Below, in pieces: positions 22,310 to 31,876 of a stretch of DNA of 64,000 nucleotides. The translations under genes were made by a program, and so were the position numbers. The DNA lies in the NCBI GenBank assembly GCA_963717595.1, contig CAVQWH010000002.1, positions 1 to 64,000 on the forward strand, written 5' to 3'. The notes under the pieces were generated by a model that saw only the letters and a list, made by a program, of their open reading frames with translations, ran no database searches and was not told where the DNA came from. Positions within the stretch are counted from its first letter, which is position 1, and each line of letters starts with the position of its first letter. This stretch comes from CAVQWH01 sp963717595 (lineage in GTDB: Bacteria; Patescibacteriota; Saccharimonadia; Saccharimonadales; Saccharimonadaceae).

Positions 22310-24838
22310 TTACAGAGCTTGTAGGGTTTTCACAACTTCTGCCTTGTCTTTCTCGATCCATTCAGCTCGTGCAGAGATTTCGCTAATACCTATATTGATA
22401 CTGCGCTTTAAAGAGGGCTCTTTTAAGAGCGGTTTGAAAAAATCCTTATATTCTTCAAGCTCTTTATGCGTGCTTAATATACTACCGGCAATGCGGGGAA
22501 ATATTTCATAGCTTTTGTCATCCCCGTAAGTTTTTTCTACCCAAACCCAGTTGTCGCGTAACCATTGCCATGCTTGTTTGCGGCCATAACGGTTTCTAAA
22601 AAGATAAACAAACCAATGCACTGCATTTTGAGGACGAACTTTTTTGCTATCTGACATAATATTTAGAAGCTTTGTGATTTTTGCGGAATTTTTTGTACTT
22701 GTCAGGCCAATAGCTATGTCTTCTTGTAATTCGCTGTTGTGGGTGGAAGCATGAGCTTTTAGTAAATCATCTACAATATTTTTGTATCCGCCATGGCGAA
22801 CAGCAGCTGTAAGAATCAACGAGCGTAGCTCGCCATTAAGTTTGTTAATATCATTTTTGTTTGCCTCATATAACTTAATAGCTTGTTGAATAACTTCCGG
22901 GTTTTCCCCGTAAATAGCCAGGGCTAAAACATTGCCTCTTAGTTTAGAAGTTTCTTCACTTTCATCTAACTGCTGTTCCCAGCCTAAAGACTCAGCTAGT
23001 TTATTGCTTATATGGCGGGCCAGTTTCTTTAGGCCCGCTTCTGCTTTTTCGTCATCAACTACGAATTGTCTTAAATCACTAATTGCCAGACCGATGATAT
23101 CCCATACCGGCTGTTTGTCTTCATTTGAAAACGCATCTAAAAGCTCTACAGTGCCGGCAGTCTTCATGTGGTCTGTTCGCATTAGTAGAGTAGATTCTAG
23201 CAGTAGTCTTAGTCTGTCAGTTTGAGGCAAAGTGCCAGATTTGATTTTGTTAATCAGGTTTTGCCTTAAGTTAGAGTCGTAGTTAACAATATATTGGCCG
23301 TGGCCGCCGCTATTAATTAATATGTCATCGCTTTGTATATCTACCACCATCTCTTTTTGGTCAAATATTTTAGGTAACTTTTCGTCACTAGCATGCAGGG
23401 GGATGGGCGATAGTTTTTTTGGATTACTTTTACCGCCGATTAAAAATTCGGATTGATGCAATTCTAAAGTTTTATTGTCTTTTTTGTCTACGCTAACCAC
23501 GGGAAAGCCGGACTGTTCTAGCCAAGGAGTTACAAAATCAGTTACTGTATTACCTAAGGCTTTCCATAAATCTAAGCCTTTAGTATTACGATAAGAGTGT
23601 GATTGAAAATAACGTCTCAAGCCTTCTTGGAAAGCTTCATCCCCAACGTAAACTTGTAACATACGCAGGACTGCCGAGCCTTTAGCGTAAACTATCGCTC
23701 CGTCAAAGATGGTTCCGATTTCGTCAGGATGATTAACGACAGTTTTAATAGGTTGAACACCAGGGTTGCTGTCGCGTCTCAAAGCAGGTAAGGTTTCGCT
23801 AGTTGGAAAGTTTTGCCATACATTCCATTGAGGAAAAAGGCTATCCATAGCAACGAATTCCATTAAGCTGGCAAAGCTTTCGTTAAGCCAAAGGTCGTCC
23901 CACCACTGCATTGTTACTAAATTGCCAAACCATTGATGGCTAGTCTCATGAGAAACTACCCGGGCAATACGTTGTTTAACGCTAATGCCCGTATGTTTGT
24001 CTGCTATTAAGTAATCCTCTCGGTAAGTAATTAACCCCCAGTTTTCCATGGCTGCCGAAGCACCACCGCCCATGTCAGGTAAGGCTATGTGGTCGGCTTT
24101 GGGTAGTGGGTAGTGGCAGCCAAAGTAGTTATCAAAAAAGTCTATATTACGTACTGCGCATTCAAGTGCAAACTTTAAGTCCTCGGCTTTTTGGCTAGGC
24201 ACTGCCCAAATGTTAACTTCAACTCCGCTTTTAGTTCGGTCTGAAACTTTGTGTAGTTCGCCTACTGCGAAAGCTAATAAATAAGTGCTCATGCGCGGAG
24301 TTCGCTTAAATGTAGTGACTAACTGTGAACCTTCCTCAAACTGTTCTTTTATAGGCATATTGCTAAGTGTAGTTACACTATTTTCGGTTTTTAAGGTTAA
24401 GTCAAAAGTAGCTTTGGCAGCGGGCTCATCTACGCAAGGAAATATTTCGCGTGCATGGTGCGGTTCTAATTGGGTAGCAAGCAGTTCTTTTTTGATACCA
24501 TTATGCTTAAAATAACAAGGATAAACGCCGTGTTGAGAATCGTTAATTTTGCCATTAAACTCTAATTTAACTGTGTGCTTTCCGCTGGCAAGGAGTTTGT
24601 CACACGTTATTTCAAGCTTATCGTCTTTATGAAGCTTAGTTTTAGCTTTTTGCCCATCAATGCTAGCTTTGCTGATTTTTAAGTCTTTTGCATGCAAGCT
24701 TATAGATTTTTGCTCTTTATTAGTAGTTCCTGTAAGAATAAGTCCGCCAGAAAATTTACGAGCTTTCCGGTCTAAGTCCAATGTTAATTGGTAGTTCTGG
24801 GGTTGAAAGAAATTGTAGAGTTGTTTAATTTTAGCCAT
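22310..24838 (-). CDS. pepN: M1-family aminopeptidase N
   Basis: An 842-residue zinc aminopeptidase that trims N-terminal residues from peptides. The substrate-binding GAMEN-like motif appears as ASAAMENWG, and the zinc site as HETSHQWFGNL, followed by the downstream Glu in LWLNESFAS. The C-terminal ERAP1-like helical domain is present. ATG 24838 (MAKIKQL) is chosen because TGCTAGAAT ends eight bases before it, giving a near-leaderless transcript. Peptide salvage fits an organism that must import amino acids from a host. Confidence 0.95.
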   Translation of the reverse strand: MAKIKQLYNFFQPQNYQLTLDLDRKARKFSGGLILTGTTNKEQKSISLHAKDLKISKASIDGQKAKTKLHKDDKLEITCDKLLASGKHTVKLEFNGKINDSQHGVYPCYFKHNGIKKELLATQLEPHHAREIFPCVDEPAAKATFDLTLKTENSVTTLSNMPIKEQFEEGSQLVTTFKRTPRMSTYLLAFAVGELHKVSDRTKSGVEVNIWAVPSQKAEDLKFALECAVRNIDFFDNYFGCHYPLPKADHIALPDMGGGASAAMENWGLITYREDYLIADKHTGISVKQRIARVVSHETSHQWFGNLVTMQWWDDLWLNESFASLMEFVAMDSLFPQWNVWQNFPTSETLPALRRDSNPGVQPIKTVVNHPDEIGTIFDGAIVYAKGSAVLRMLQVYVGDEAFQEGLRRYFQSHSYRNTKGLDLWKALGNTVTDFVTPWLEQSGFPVVSVDKKDNKTLELHQSEFLIGGKSNPKKLSPIPLHASDEKLPKIFDQKEMVVDIQSDDILINSGGHGQYIVNYDSNLRQNLINKIKSGTLPQTDRLRLLLESTLLMRTDHMKTAGTVELLDAFSNEDKQPVWDIIGLAISDLRQFVVDDEKAEAGLKKLARHISNKLAESLGWEQQLDESEETSKLRGNVLALAIYGENPEVIQQAIKLYEANKNDINKLNGELRSLILTAAVRHGGYKNIVDDLLKAHASTHNSELQEDIAIGLTSTKNSAKITKLLNIMSDSKKVRPQNAVHWFVYLFRNRYGRKQAWQWLRDNWVWVEKTYGDDKSYEIFPRIAGSILSTHKELEEYKDFFKPLLKEPSLKRSINIGISEISARAEWIEKDKAEVVKTLQAL

Positions 24839-24905
24839 ATTAATATATTCTAGCATTAAAGTATTGTTAATTTTTGTGAGGTGGTTTATAATACAACTTA
24901 GATAA

Positions 24906-24930
24906 CCGGCCGCCTGAGGTCGGGTTTTTT
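24906..24930 (+). terminator. Terminator-like hairpin in the nusA leader
   Basis: CCGGCC-GCCTGA-GGTCGG (one G-T pair) followed by G and six T residues, placed between a TATAAT-type -10 (24887-24892) and the nusA ribosome site AAGGAG. A transcript from that promoter would meet the hairpin within about 35 bases, as expected for an attenuator acting on nusA itself. Confidence 0.5.
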
Positions 24931-24953
24931 AAACTAAATTTTAAGGAGAAAAC

Positions 24954-26102
24954 ATGGGTGAAATTGACGTGAAACAACTGGCTCTTGCCGTAAAAGCAAT
25001 TGCCGAGGAAAAAAATTTGCCGGATGATGTGGTACTTGAAGTTATCGAGCAAGCTGTAGCTGCCGCCTGGCGTCGTGATCATGGCGAGCGTGAGCAAGAA
25101 GTGCGTGCTGAGATGAATATTAATACTGGGGCTACAAAAGTCTTTGTTAGCAAAGAAGTGGTTGATGAAGTAAAAAATGAAGCACTTGAGATTAACTTAA
25201 AAGATGCTAAGAAAATAAAACCTGATGCTAAAGTTGGCGATAATGTAGAAATAAGTGAAACTGCTACTACTTTTGGACGAGTAGCTGCTCAAACTGCCAA
25301 GCAGGTTGTCTTGCAGCGTTTACGCGAAGCTGAGCGTGAGGCTGTTGTCGAAGCCTTTGATGATAAAATCGACACAGTCATCACTGGTACTGTACAGCGT
25401 GTTGAGCCTCGTGTAGTGCGTATTGATCTTGGCCAGGCTACCGGCATTTTGCCTGCAAGCGAGCAAATTCCAGGCGAATACTATCAGCCAGGCGCGAGAT
25501 TAAAGGTTTATTTAAAAGAAGTTGAACGCGGTTATCGCGGGCCGCAATTGGTACTTAGCCGAGCTAATGAAACTTTTGTTGAGTATTTGTTCCGCCAAGA
25601 AGTTCCTGAGATGGAATCAGGAGCAGTTGAAATCAAAGCGATTGCTCGTGAAGCTGGTAAGCGCACAAAAATTGCTGTTCACTCAAGTGTTCCCGGTGTA
25701 GACCCTGTCGGCACTTTTGTCGGCGGTCATGGTACGCGTGTGCAAGCTGTGATGAATGAAATAGGTGAGCAAGAGAAAATAGACATCATTACTTATGACG
25801 AAGATCCAGTGGTCTTTATAACTAACGCTCTTAGCCCCGCTGAAGTAAAGTCTATTGAAATAGAGAAAAAAGGCGAGGAGAAACGAGCAAAAGTTGTCGT
25901 CAATGAAGACCAGCAATCTATCGCAATTGGCCGCGGCGGCCAAAATGTACGTTTAGCCAGTAAGTTAACAGGTTACGAGCTGGATATTGAAGCCAGTGAA
26001 ACGAAAGCAGCGCCTAAAAAGCCTCGCAAAAATATTGAAGATTCACTTCTTGATGCCGTTGAAGCGAGTAGCGAAAACAGCGATCAAAAAGACAAAAATT
26101 AG
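24954..26102 (+). CDS. nusA: Transcription termination/antitermination factor NusA
   Basis: NusA, 382 residues, binds RNA polymerase and nascent RNA to influence pausing and termination. The N-terminal polymerase-binding domain is followed by an S1 domain (VITGTVQRVEPRVVRIDLG) and two KH domains, the second with IAIGRGGQNVRLAS. There are no C-terminal acidic repeats, as in Gram-positive NusA. It has a good AAGGAG ribosome site, unusual among core genes here, downstream of a terminator-like hairpin. The stop overlaps the CIRCE element of clpC. Confidence 0.96.
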   Translation: MGEIDVKQLALAVKAIAEEKNLPDDVVLEVIEQAVAAAWRRDHGEREQEVRAEMNINTGATKVFVSKEVVDEVKNEALEINLKDAKKIKPDAKVGDNVEISETATTFGRVAAQTAKQVVLQRLREAEREAVVEAFDDKIDTVITGTVQRVEPRVVRIDLGQATGILPASEQIPGEYYQPGARLKVYLKEVERGYRGPQLVLSRANETFVEYLFRQEVPEMESGAVEIKAIAREAGKRTKIAVHSSVPGVDPVGTFVGGHGTRVQAVMNEIGEQEKIDIITYDEDPVVFITNALSPAEVKSIEIEKKGEEKRAKVVVNEDQQSIAIGRGGQNVRLASKLTGYELDIEASETKAAPKKPRKNIEDSLLDAVEASSENSDQKDKN

Positions 26103-26125
26103 CACTCTTGACTCGCGAGTGCTAA
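26099..26125 (+). promoter_or_regulatory. CIRCE operator (HrcA binding site)
   Basis: TTAGCACTC-N9-GAGTGCTAA, a perfect match to the CIRCE consensus, 52 bases before the clpC start. CIRCE is bound by the heat-shock repressor HrcA, so clpC is inferred to be under HrcA control. hrcA is not in this window. Confidence 0.95.
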
Positions 26126-26177
26126 TAGGCATATACTATTGATATACGAAAATGTATATTGGGGGTAAAATATAAGT

Positions 26178-28649
26178 ATGCCAGAAAATTTTGCAGAATT
26201 TGTAGACCGCTTAACCGACAATGCTCGGCATAGTTTACAGCATGCTGAATCCATTGCAAGAAGTTTGGGCGGAGCTTATGTCGGTACCGAACACTTACTG
26301 TTGGGGGTTCTTAGTCAGGACACGTCAGTTGGTTCTAAGCTATTGGCTGAAGCCGGCGTGACTCTTGAGCGTGCCCGCTTAGCCTTAGATTTAACGCCCC
26401 GAGCCCTAGTTGTAAATAGTGGCGCAAGAGGCCTGAGTGAGACTGCTAAGCTGACTTTAAAAATGAGTTGGGATATAGCACAAGAATTCCATCAGGACTA
26501 TTGTGGCACTGAACATATTTTATATAGTATTTTGAGCCAGAAAAACGCTCGAGCCACCGTGCTTCTAAGGGATATGAATGTCAATGTAGACGAACTACTT
26601 GGCGATTTAGAAGAATACCTGTCGCATCAGCAGCACGCTTTTGATGTATCTAACAATGGCTCTGCAACTACCACCAAGCGGCGCACTCGTAAAGGCGTAC
26701 TTGATGTATATGGCATAGATTTAACAGCCCAAGCTAGAAGCGGAGAACTTGACCCGGTAATTGGCCGCACAGATCAAATAGAGCGTTTGGTAACAATATT
26801 AACTCGTCGAACTAAGAATAATCCTGTATTAATAGGCGAGCCAGGAGTGGGTAAGACTGCTATTGTAGAAGGTTTAGCCCAGCGTGTAGCTAAGGAGCAG
26901 GTACCCGATCATCTGCTAGATAAGCGTATTGTTCAGCTTGATTTAGCAAGTATGATTGCGGGAACTAAATATCGTGGTGAATTCGAGGAGCGTTTGAAGA
27001 AAGTTATTAATGAGCTAGCTGGCGATACTAACACGATTGTATTTATAGATGAACTTCATTTGTTGGTCGGGGCGGGCGCCGCAGAAGGTGCTATGGACGC
27101 TGCAAATATACTGAAGCCAGCCTTAGCTCGCGGCAAAGTGCGTTTAATCGGCGCAGCAACTTTGGAAGAGTACCGTAAACATATAGAAAAAGATACAGCT
27201 TTGGAGCGTCGGCTGCAGCCGATTATAGTTCCCGAGCCTAGCCTTAAAGAGACTATCGAAATACTAAAAGGCTTGCGCCATCATTATGAAAACCATCACA
27301 ACGTCAAGTTATCTGACGAGGTCTTAGAAGATGCTACACGTTTAGGCGAGCGTTACGTAAGCGAACGCTTTATGCCTGATAAAGCAATTGACGTGCTTGA
27401 TGAGGCGGCCTCAAGGGTTCGTGTAGCTCGCGGGGCAGAGCCTTCTAAGATAAGGACTTATAAACAGGAAATTAAAGCACTAAATAACAAAATGGAAGAT
27501 GCTGTAAATGGCGAGGACTATGAAAGAGCGGCTTTATATAAAACTCGAATCAGCCAGCTGTCAGAACGTGTTAAAAAGCTGCGTGCTGAGACCAAGGATA
27601 AATTCCAGGTAGAATTAACGCTTGATGACATTGCAGCTGCAGTTGCTACAATGACCGGTATTCCGGTACAAAGAGTTGTTAAGTCAGAAGCTAAAGTTTT
27701 ACGGTCGCTTGAAAAACATTTAGCTAAGCATGTAATAGGCCAGAGTGAAGCAATCGCTAAAGTAGCCCGAGCAATTCGTCGCAGCCGTTCTGGTATTGCA
27801 TCAAGCCAACGTCCGATAGGTTCCTTTATATTTATGGGTCCTACAGGAGTTGGTAAAACTGAGCTAGCCCGTGTTATCGCTCGTGAGGTGTTTGGCTCAG
27901 ATGATGCTTTGGTAAAAATTGATATGAGTGAGTTTGGTGAACGACACACCGCTAGCCGCTTAGTTGGTGCGCCAGCAGGTTACGTAGGCTACGAAGATGG
28001 TGGCCAGCTAACTGATAAAATTCGTCGCCAACCCTATAGCGTAGTGTTGTTTGACGAAATTGAAAAAGCTCATCCGGAAGTTTTCCAAATGCTACTTCAG
28101 TTACTGGAAGATGGCAACCTAACTGATGCCAAGGGCCATAAAGTTGACTTTAGTAACACTATTATCATTCTTACTAGTAACTTGGGTGCTGAACGTATGC
28201 AAAAAGAAGCTAGCTTAGGCTTTAAGGCTAAAAATGCTGTCGATAAGAAAAAACTAAGCGCCTTACACGAAGAAAATGCTAGTGCAGCCCGTGATGCGTT
28301 AAGTGATATGATGCGTCCTGAGCTAATAAACCGATTCGACGGAATCGTAACTTTCCATGCTTTAACCAGACAGCAAGTAGGTAAAATATTCGAACTGCAG
28401 ATTAACGATTTGCAAGAAAGGCTTATGGCAAAAGGCTTGCGGGTAGTCATAGACTCAAAGGCTAAGCGCTGGCTACTCGATAAAGGTTATGACACTAAAA
28501 ATGGTGTTCGTCCTTTAAGGCGGGTTATGCAAGATGAACTTGAACACTTAGTGGCAGATGGACTCTTGGGCGGCGAATTTAATAAAGGTGACGTACTGGA
28601 TGTAACAACAGCTAAAGGTAAGCTAAAAATTAACGTACACACTGAATAA
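26178..28649 (+). CDS. clpC: Clp protease ATPase ClpC
   Basis: An 823-residue Hsp100 unfoldase that feeds proteins to ClpP. Two N-terminal Clp repeats (to about residue 150) precede AAA+ domain 1 (Walker A GEPGVGKTA), a short middle region with a UVR-like segment (YERAALYKTRISQL) typical of ClpC rather than ClpB, and AAA+ domain 2 (Walker A GPTGVGKTE). TAAAAT ends six bases before the ATG, predicting a leaderless mRNA, and a CIRCE element lies just upstream of that. A membrane protein with HEMLH follows directly. Confidence 0.95.
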   Translation: MPENFAEFVDRLTDNARHSLQHAESIARSLGGAYVGTEHLLLGVLSQDTSVGSKLLAEAGVTLERARLALDLTPRALVVNSGARGLSETAKLTLKMSWDIAQEFHQDYCGTEHILYSILSQKNARATVLLRDMNVNVDELLGDLEEYLSHQQHAFDVSNNGSATTTKRRTRKGVLDVYGIDLTAQARSGELDPVIGRTDQIERLVTILTRRTKNNPVLIGEPGVGKTAIVEGLAQRVAKEQVPDHLLDKRIVQLDLASMIAGTKYRGEFEERLKKVINELAGDTNTIVFIDELHLLVGAGAAEGAMDAANILKPALARGKVRLIGAATLEEYRKHIEKDTALERRLQPIIVPEPSLKETIEILKGLRHHYENHHNVKLSDEVLEDATRLGERYVSERFMPDKAIDVLDEAASRVRVARGAEPSKIRTYKQEIKALNNKMEDAVNGEDYERAALYKTRISQLSERVKKLRAETKDKFQVELTLDDIAAAVATMTGIPVQRVVKSEAKVLRSLEKHLAKHVIGQSEAIAKVARAIRRSRSGIASSQRPIGSFIFMGPTGVGKTELARVIAREVFGSDDALVKIDMSEFGERHTASRLVGAPAGYVGYEDGGQLTDKIRRQPYSVVLFDEIEKAHPEVFQMLLQLLEDGNLTDAKGHKVDFSNTIIILTSNLGAERMQKEASLGFKAKNAVDKKKLSALHEENASAARDALSDMMRPELINRFDGIVTFHALTRQQVGKIFELQINDLQERLMAKGLRVVIDSKAKRWLLDKGYDTKNGVRPLRRVMQDELEHLVADGLLGGEFNKGDVLDVTTAKGKLKINVHTE

Positions 28650-29648
28650 ATGAATAAATTTGCAAAAAGTGCTTTTGGGCTGATTATTACTTTAGCAATA
28701 GTCGGGGGCTTAGCCTGGACGGCGGCTAATCGCCAGCAGATAGTCGATAGAGCTATGATAGCAACTTACGATCCGTCGTCTGCGATAGCTAACCTTGCCA
28801 AAAAAGCCGATTTATCTAGTGAAGGCAAATTTTATTTTTATGCATCCAGGCCGCAACTAGATGAAAGGCAGAGTTTTAATAACCATTGCAACCAGCAGGC
28901 GGATAGCGGCAACAGTAGCGTTGTATTGGGATGCTACGTCGGCCAGCGTATTTATATTTTCAATATCACAGACTCTCGTCTTAATGGGATAAGGGCAACT
29001 ACTGCTGCACACGAAATGCTACACGCAGCTTATCAGCGCCTTAGCTCTAGTAAGAAAAAACAGGTTGATGGTTGGCTTGAAGCTCAATTTAAAGCTCTAG
29101 GCAGTGATACGGATTTACAGACTCAAATGGCTGGTTATGCAAAGGCGGAGCCGGGTGAACAAGACAATGAACTACATTCTGTGCTCGCTACTGAAGTTAA
29201 GCGCTTAAGCCCTCAGTTAGAAAATTACTATAGCCAGTATTTCAAGAATCGACAGGCGGTAGTTGGTCTATTTGACCAATATAACCAGGTGTTCGATAAT
29301 TTAAAGTCTCAACAAAATGAGTTAGTTAGCCAAATTAATCAGCTGGCAAGCACGATTAATGCGGACCAAGCTAATTATAATGCTGATGTAGCTCAATTTA
29401 ATAGTGACGTAAATAGCTTTAATCAGCGAGCACAGTCTCCAGGAGGCTTTAGCTCACAGAGTGAATTTGACGCTGAGCGTCAAGCTTTAGTTAATCGTCA
29501 AAACCAGTTGTCGGCGGAGCGCCAAAACATCAACCAAGAAATATCGCTTTATAATCAAAAACGTAGTGAGCTAGAAGCAATTAATCTACAAGCAGAGTCA
29601 TTGAACCATAGCATTGATAGCCACTTGCAGCCGGTGCCGTCTATTTAG
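28650..29648 (+). CDS. Membrane-anchored protein with HExxH metalloprotease-like motif
   Basis: A 332-residue protein with one N-terminal transmembrane segment (residues 8-25). The outer domain contains AAHEMLHAAYQRL, the HExxH zinc-site form, and a long Gln/Asn-rich coiled coil (about residues 210-325, QINQLASTINADQANYNADV). It begins on the base after the clpC stop, so the two are co-transcribed and this gene would share CIRCE control. A proteolytic role at the cell surface under stress is inferred, not shown. Confidence 0.8.
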   Translation: MNKFAKSAFGLIITLAIVGGLAWTAANRQQIVDRAMIATYDPSSAIANLAKKADLSSEGKFYFYASRPQLDERQSFNNHCNQQADSGNSSVVLGCYVGQRIYIFNITDSRLNGIRATTAAHEMLHAAYQRLSSSKKKQVDGWLEAQFKALGSDTDLQTQMAGYAKAEPGEQDNELHSVLATEVKRLSPQLENYYSQYFKNRQAVVGLFDQYNQVFDNLKSQQNELVSQINQLASTINADQANYNADVAQFNSDVNSFNQRAQSPGGFSSQSEFDAERQALVNRQNQLSAERQNINQEISLYNQKRSELEAINLQAESLNHSIDSHLQPVPSI

Positions 29649-29674
29649 CTAATCTGCTACACTTATAAAAGTAC

Positions 29675-31027
29675 ATGGCAAAAGCAACTAAAGTAAATTA
29701 TGTGTGCCAAAACTGCGGAGCAACTTTTTCTAAGTGGTCAGGCCGCTGCGACAACTGTGGAGCCTGGAATAGTTTATTAGAACAAGTAGCTGAGTCAGCT
29801 GGTAAGTCAGCAGTAGCTCGCAGTTCTGGCCATAAGTTAAAAACCGCCTCTATTGATTCGGTTGGTAGTAAGTCGAAGGCCGACAGGTTATTCAGCGGTT
29901 TTAGTGAACTTGATGATGTGTTGGGCGGCGGGCTTATGGCTGGCAGCGTTTCTTTAATGGCCGGTCAGCCAGGTATTGGTAAAAGTACCCTACTACTACA
30001 AGTAGCAGCGCATGTGGCTAGCGGGGTCGATACTCTATATATCAGTGGCGAAGAGTCTATTGAGCAAATTGGATTGCGAGCCAAAAGATTAGGTGCAAAT
30101 AAAAAATCTAAGCTGGATTTAGCTGGGTCAAATAATGCAGATGATATTGCAACTACAATAAAGAGCGGTAAATACAAGCTAGTAATTGTAGATTCCATAC
30201 AGATCCTATCCTTAAATGAGCTAACTTCAGCACCGGGCACAGTTAGTCAAATTACAAACTCAAGTAATGTGATTATAAGAGCGGCTAAGTCTACTAATAC
30301 GGCCGTAGTTTTAGTAGGTCACGTTACTAAAGAAGGTAGTATTGCCGGGCCAAAAGTACTAGAGCATTTAGTAGATGTGGTTTTGCAGTTTGAGGGTGAT
30401 CGTTACGGTGGTTTTAAAATAGTTCGAGCGTCTAAAAATCGTTATGGATCAACCACGGAAGCAGCTATATTTGATATGCAAGAAGAGGGCTTGCAGCTTG
30501 TCAAAAACCCTTCTGCCGCCCTTTTAGCTGAGAGGCAGAATGCTGATGGCTCAATCATACTAGCTACTATTGAAGGAACGCGACCTATCTTAGTAGAGAT
30601 TCAAGCCCTTGTTAATACCACAAATTTCGGCTATCCTAAACGTACGGCTAGCGGTTTTGATTTAAACCGGCTTAATGTGCTGGTAGCGGTGCTAGAAAAA
30701 CGCACCAAGTTGAAATTATCAGATAAAGATATCTATGTGAACGTGGTTGGTGGGGTTAAAATTCAAGATCCGGCTGCTGACTTAGCAGTTTGCATGGCCA
30801 TTGCTTCAGCGGCAGCTGGCCGTCGCTTAGGCGATGATGTCGTGGTTTTTGGAGAAATTGGCTTAGGCGGTGAAGTCCGCAGCGTGCAGCACGTAGCGCG
30901 ACGTGTAGCTGAAGCAAAAAAACTGGGTTTCAAACTAGCAATTGGTCCTAAAACCAAACCTAGTCAAGCTTTTGTGCACGAAGTAAAAAACATGCGCCAA
31001 GCCCTTATTACTTATTTAGAAAAATAA
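29675..31027 (+). CDS. radA: DNA repair protein RadA/Sms
   Basis: RadA, 450 residues, a RecA-like helicase that promotes branch migration in recombination and transformation. It has an N-terminal zinc finger (Cys11, Cys14, Cys25, Cys28), Walker A GQPGIGKST, the RadA-specific KNRYG motif (RASKNRYGSTTEAAIF), and a C-terminal Lon-like domain (GGVKIQDPAADLAVCMAIAS). The start ATG is 11 bases after TACACT (TGCTACACT). Confidence 0.96.
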   Translation: MAKATKVNYVCQNCGATFSKWSGRCDNCGAWNSLLEQVAESAGKSAVARSSGHKLKTASIDSVGSKSKADRLFSGFSELDDVLGGGLMAGSVSLMAGQPGIGKSTLLLQVAAHVASGVDTLYISGEESIEQIGLRAKRLGANKKSKLDLAGSNNADDIATTIKSGKYKLVIVDSIQILSLNELTSAPGTVSQITNSSNVIIRAAKSTNTAVVLVGHVTKEGSIAGPKVLEHLVDVVLQFEGDRYGGFKIVRASKNRYGSTTEAAIFDMQEEGLQLVKNPSAALLAERQNADGSIILATIEGTRPILVEIQALVNTTNFGYPKRTASGFDLNRLNVLVAVLEKRTKLKLSDKDIYVNVVGGVKIQDPAADLAVCMAIASAAAGRRLGDDVVVFGEIGLGGEVRSVQHVARRVAEAKKLGFKLAIGPKTKPSQAFVHEVKNMRQALITYLEK

Positions 31028-31046
31028 CAAAAGGAGAAATAATATA

Positions 31047-31871
31047 ATGAATTTATACCAGTGGATTACTGTTGCTTTGCTCGTAGTGGCAGTTTTACAA
31101 CTTACTTACTTGATGAGCAAGAGAACAGGCGGTATTCGTCGTGGTGAAGGTAGAGTGGTGTTGCTTGACACCTCAGCTTTGATAGACGGCCGTATAGTAG
31201 AGGTAGCTCAAGCAGGCTTTTTATCAGGTAAGATTATCGTACCGCGCAGCGTGGTTGATGAGCTGCAACTGCTTGCAGACAAGGCTGACCATGAAAAGCG
31301 CGCCAAAGCGCGCCATGGCTTGGACGTAATACAAACTATGCAACAAATGAATAATATTGACGTAGCGGTTTTACAGGATGGCAAAGCCAAGAATGGAGTA
31401 GATAGCCAGCTAGTGCGCCTAGCTAAAGCACATCAAGCACATCTCTTAACTCTTGATTTTAATTTAATAAAAGTTGCAGAGGTGGAAGGCGTAGCGGTTT
31501 TAAATATAAATGAATTGGCTCAAAGCCTACGTTTAGCTTATCTGCCTGGTGAGCGTAGTAAATTAACCCTTAGCCAGAAAGGACAAGACGCCACTCAGGC
31601 AGTCGGTTATTTAAGCGATGGTACTATGGTGGTGGTAGAAAAAGCCGGTAACTTAATGGGCAAAGAAGTAGAAATAGAATTTACTCGTGCTCTGCAAACC
31701 CAAGCTGGCAAAATGATGTTTGCCAAGTTGGTCAATAACCCAAAAGGCTTAGCTAAAAAAGTGAAATCATCCCAACAACGAAAATCTACATCAAGCGATA
31801 AATCTAAAGGACCTCGCCGTCCCCGATCCGCTGAAGAGCGAATGATAAATTTAGCTAATAATAGCAAGTAG
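31047..31871 (+). CDS. PIN-TRAM domain protein (YacL-like)
   Basis: A 274-residue protein with an N-terminal transmembrane helix (about residues 5-24), then a PIN nuclease domain (LLDTSALIDGRIVEVAQAGF, with acidic residues continuing at DELQLLADKAD and LTLDFNLIKVA), and a TRAM RNA-binding domain (VGYLSDGTMVVVEKAGNLMG). Family members such as YacL sit beside radA, as here. Probably a membrane-linked RNase; target unknown. AAAAGGAGAAAT precedes the start. Confidence 0.9.
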   Translation: MNLYQWITVALLVVAVLQLTYLMSKRTGGIRRGEGRVVLLDTSALIDGRIVEVAQAGFLSGKIIVPRSVVDELQLLADKADHEKRAKARHGLDVIQTMQQMNNIDVAVLQDGKAKNGVDSQLVRLAKAHQAHLLTLDFNLIKVAEVEGVAVLNINELAQSLRLAYLPGERSKLTLSQKGQDATQAVGYLSDGTMVVVEKAGNLMGKEVEIEFTRALQTQAGKMMFAKLVNNPKGLAKKVKSSQQRKSTSSDKSKGPRRPRSAEERMINLANNSK

Positions 31872-31876
31872 AGAAC

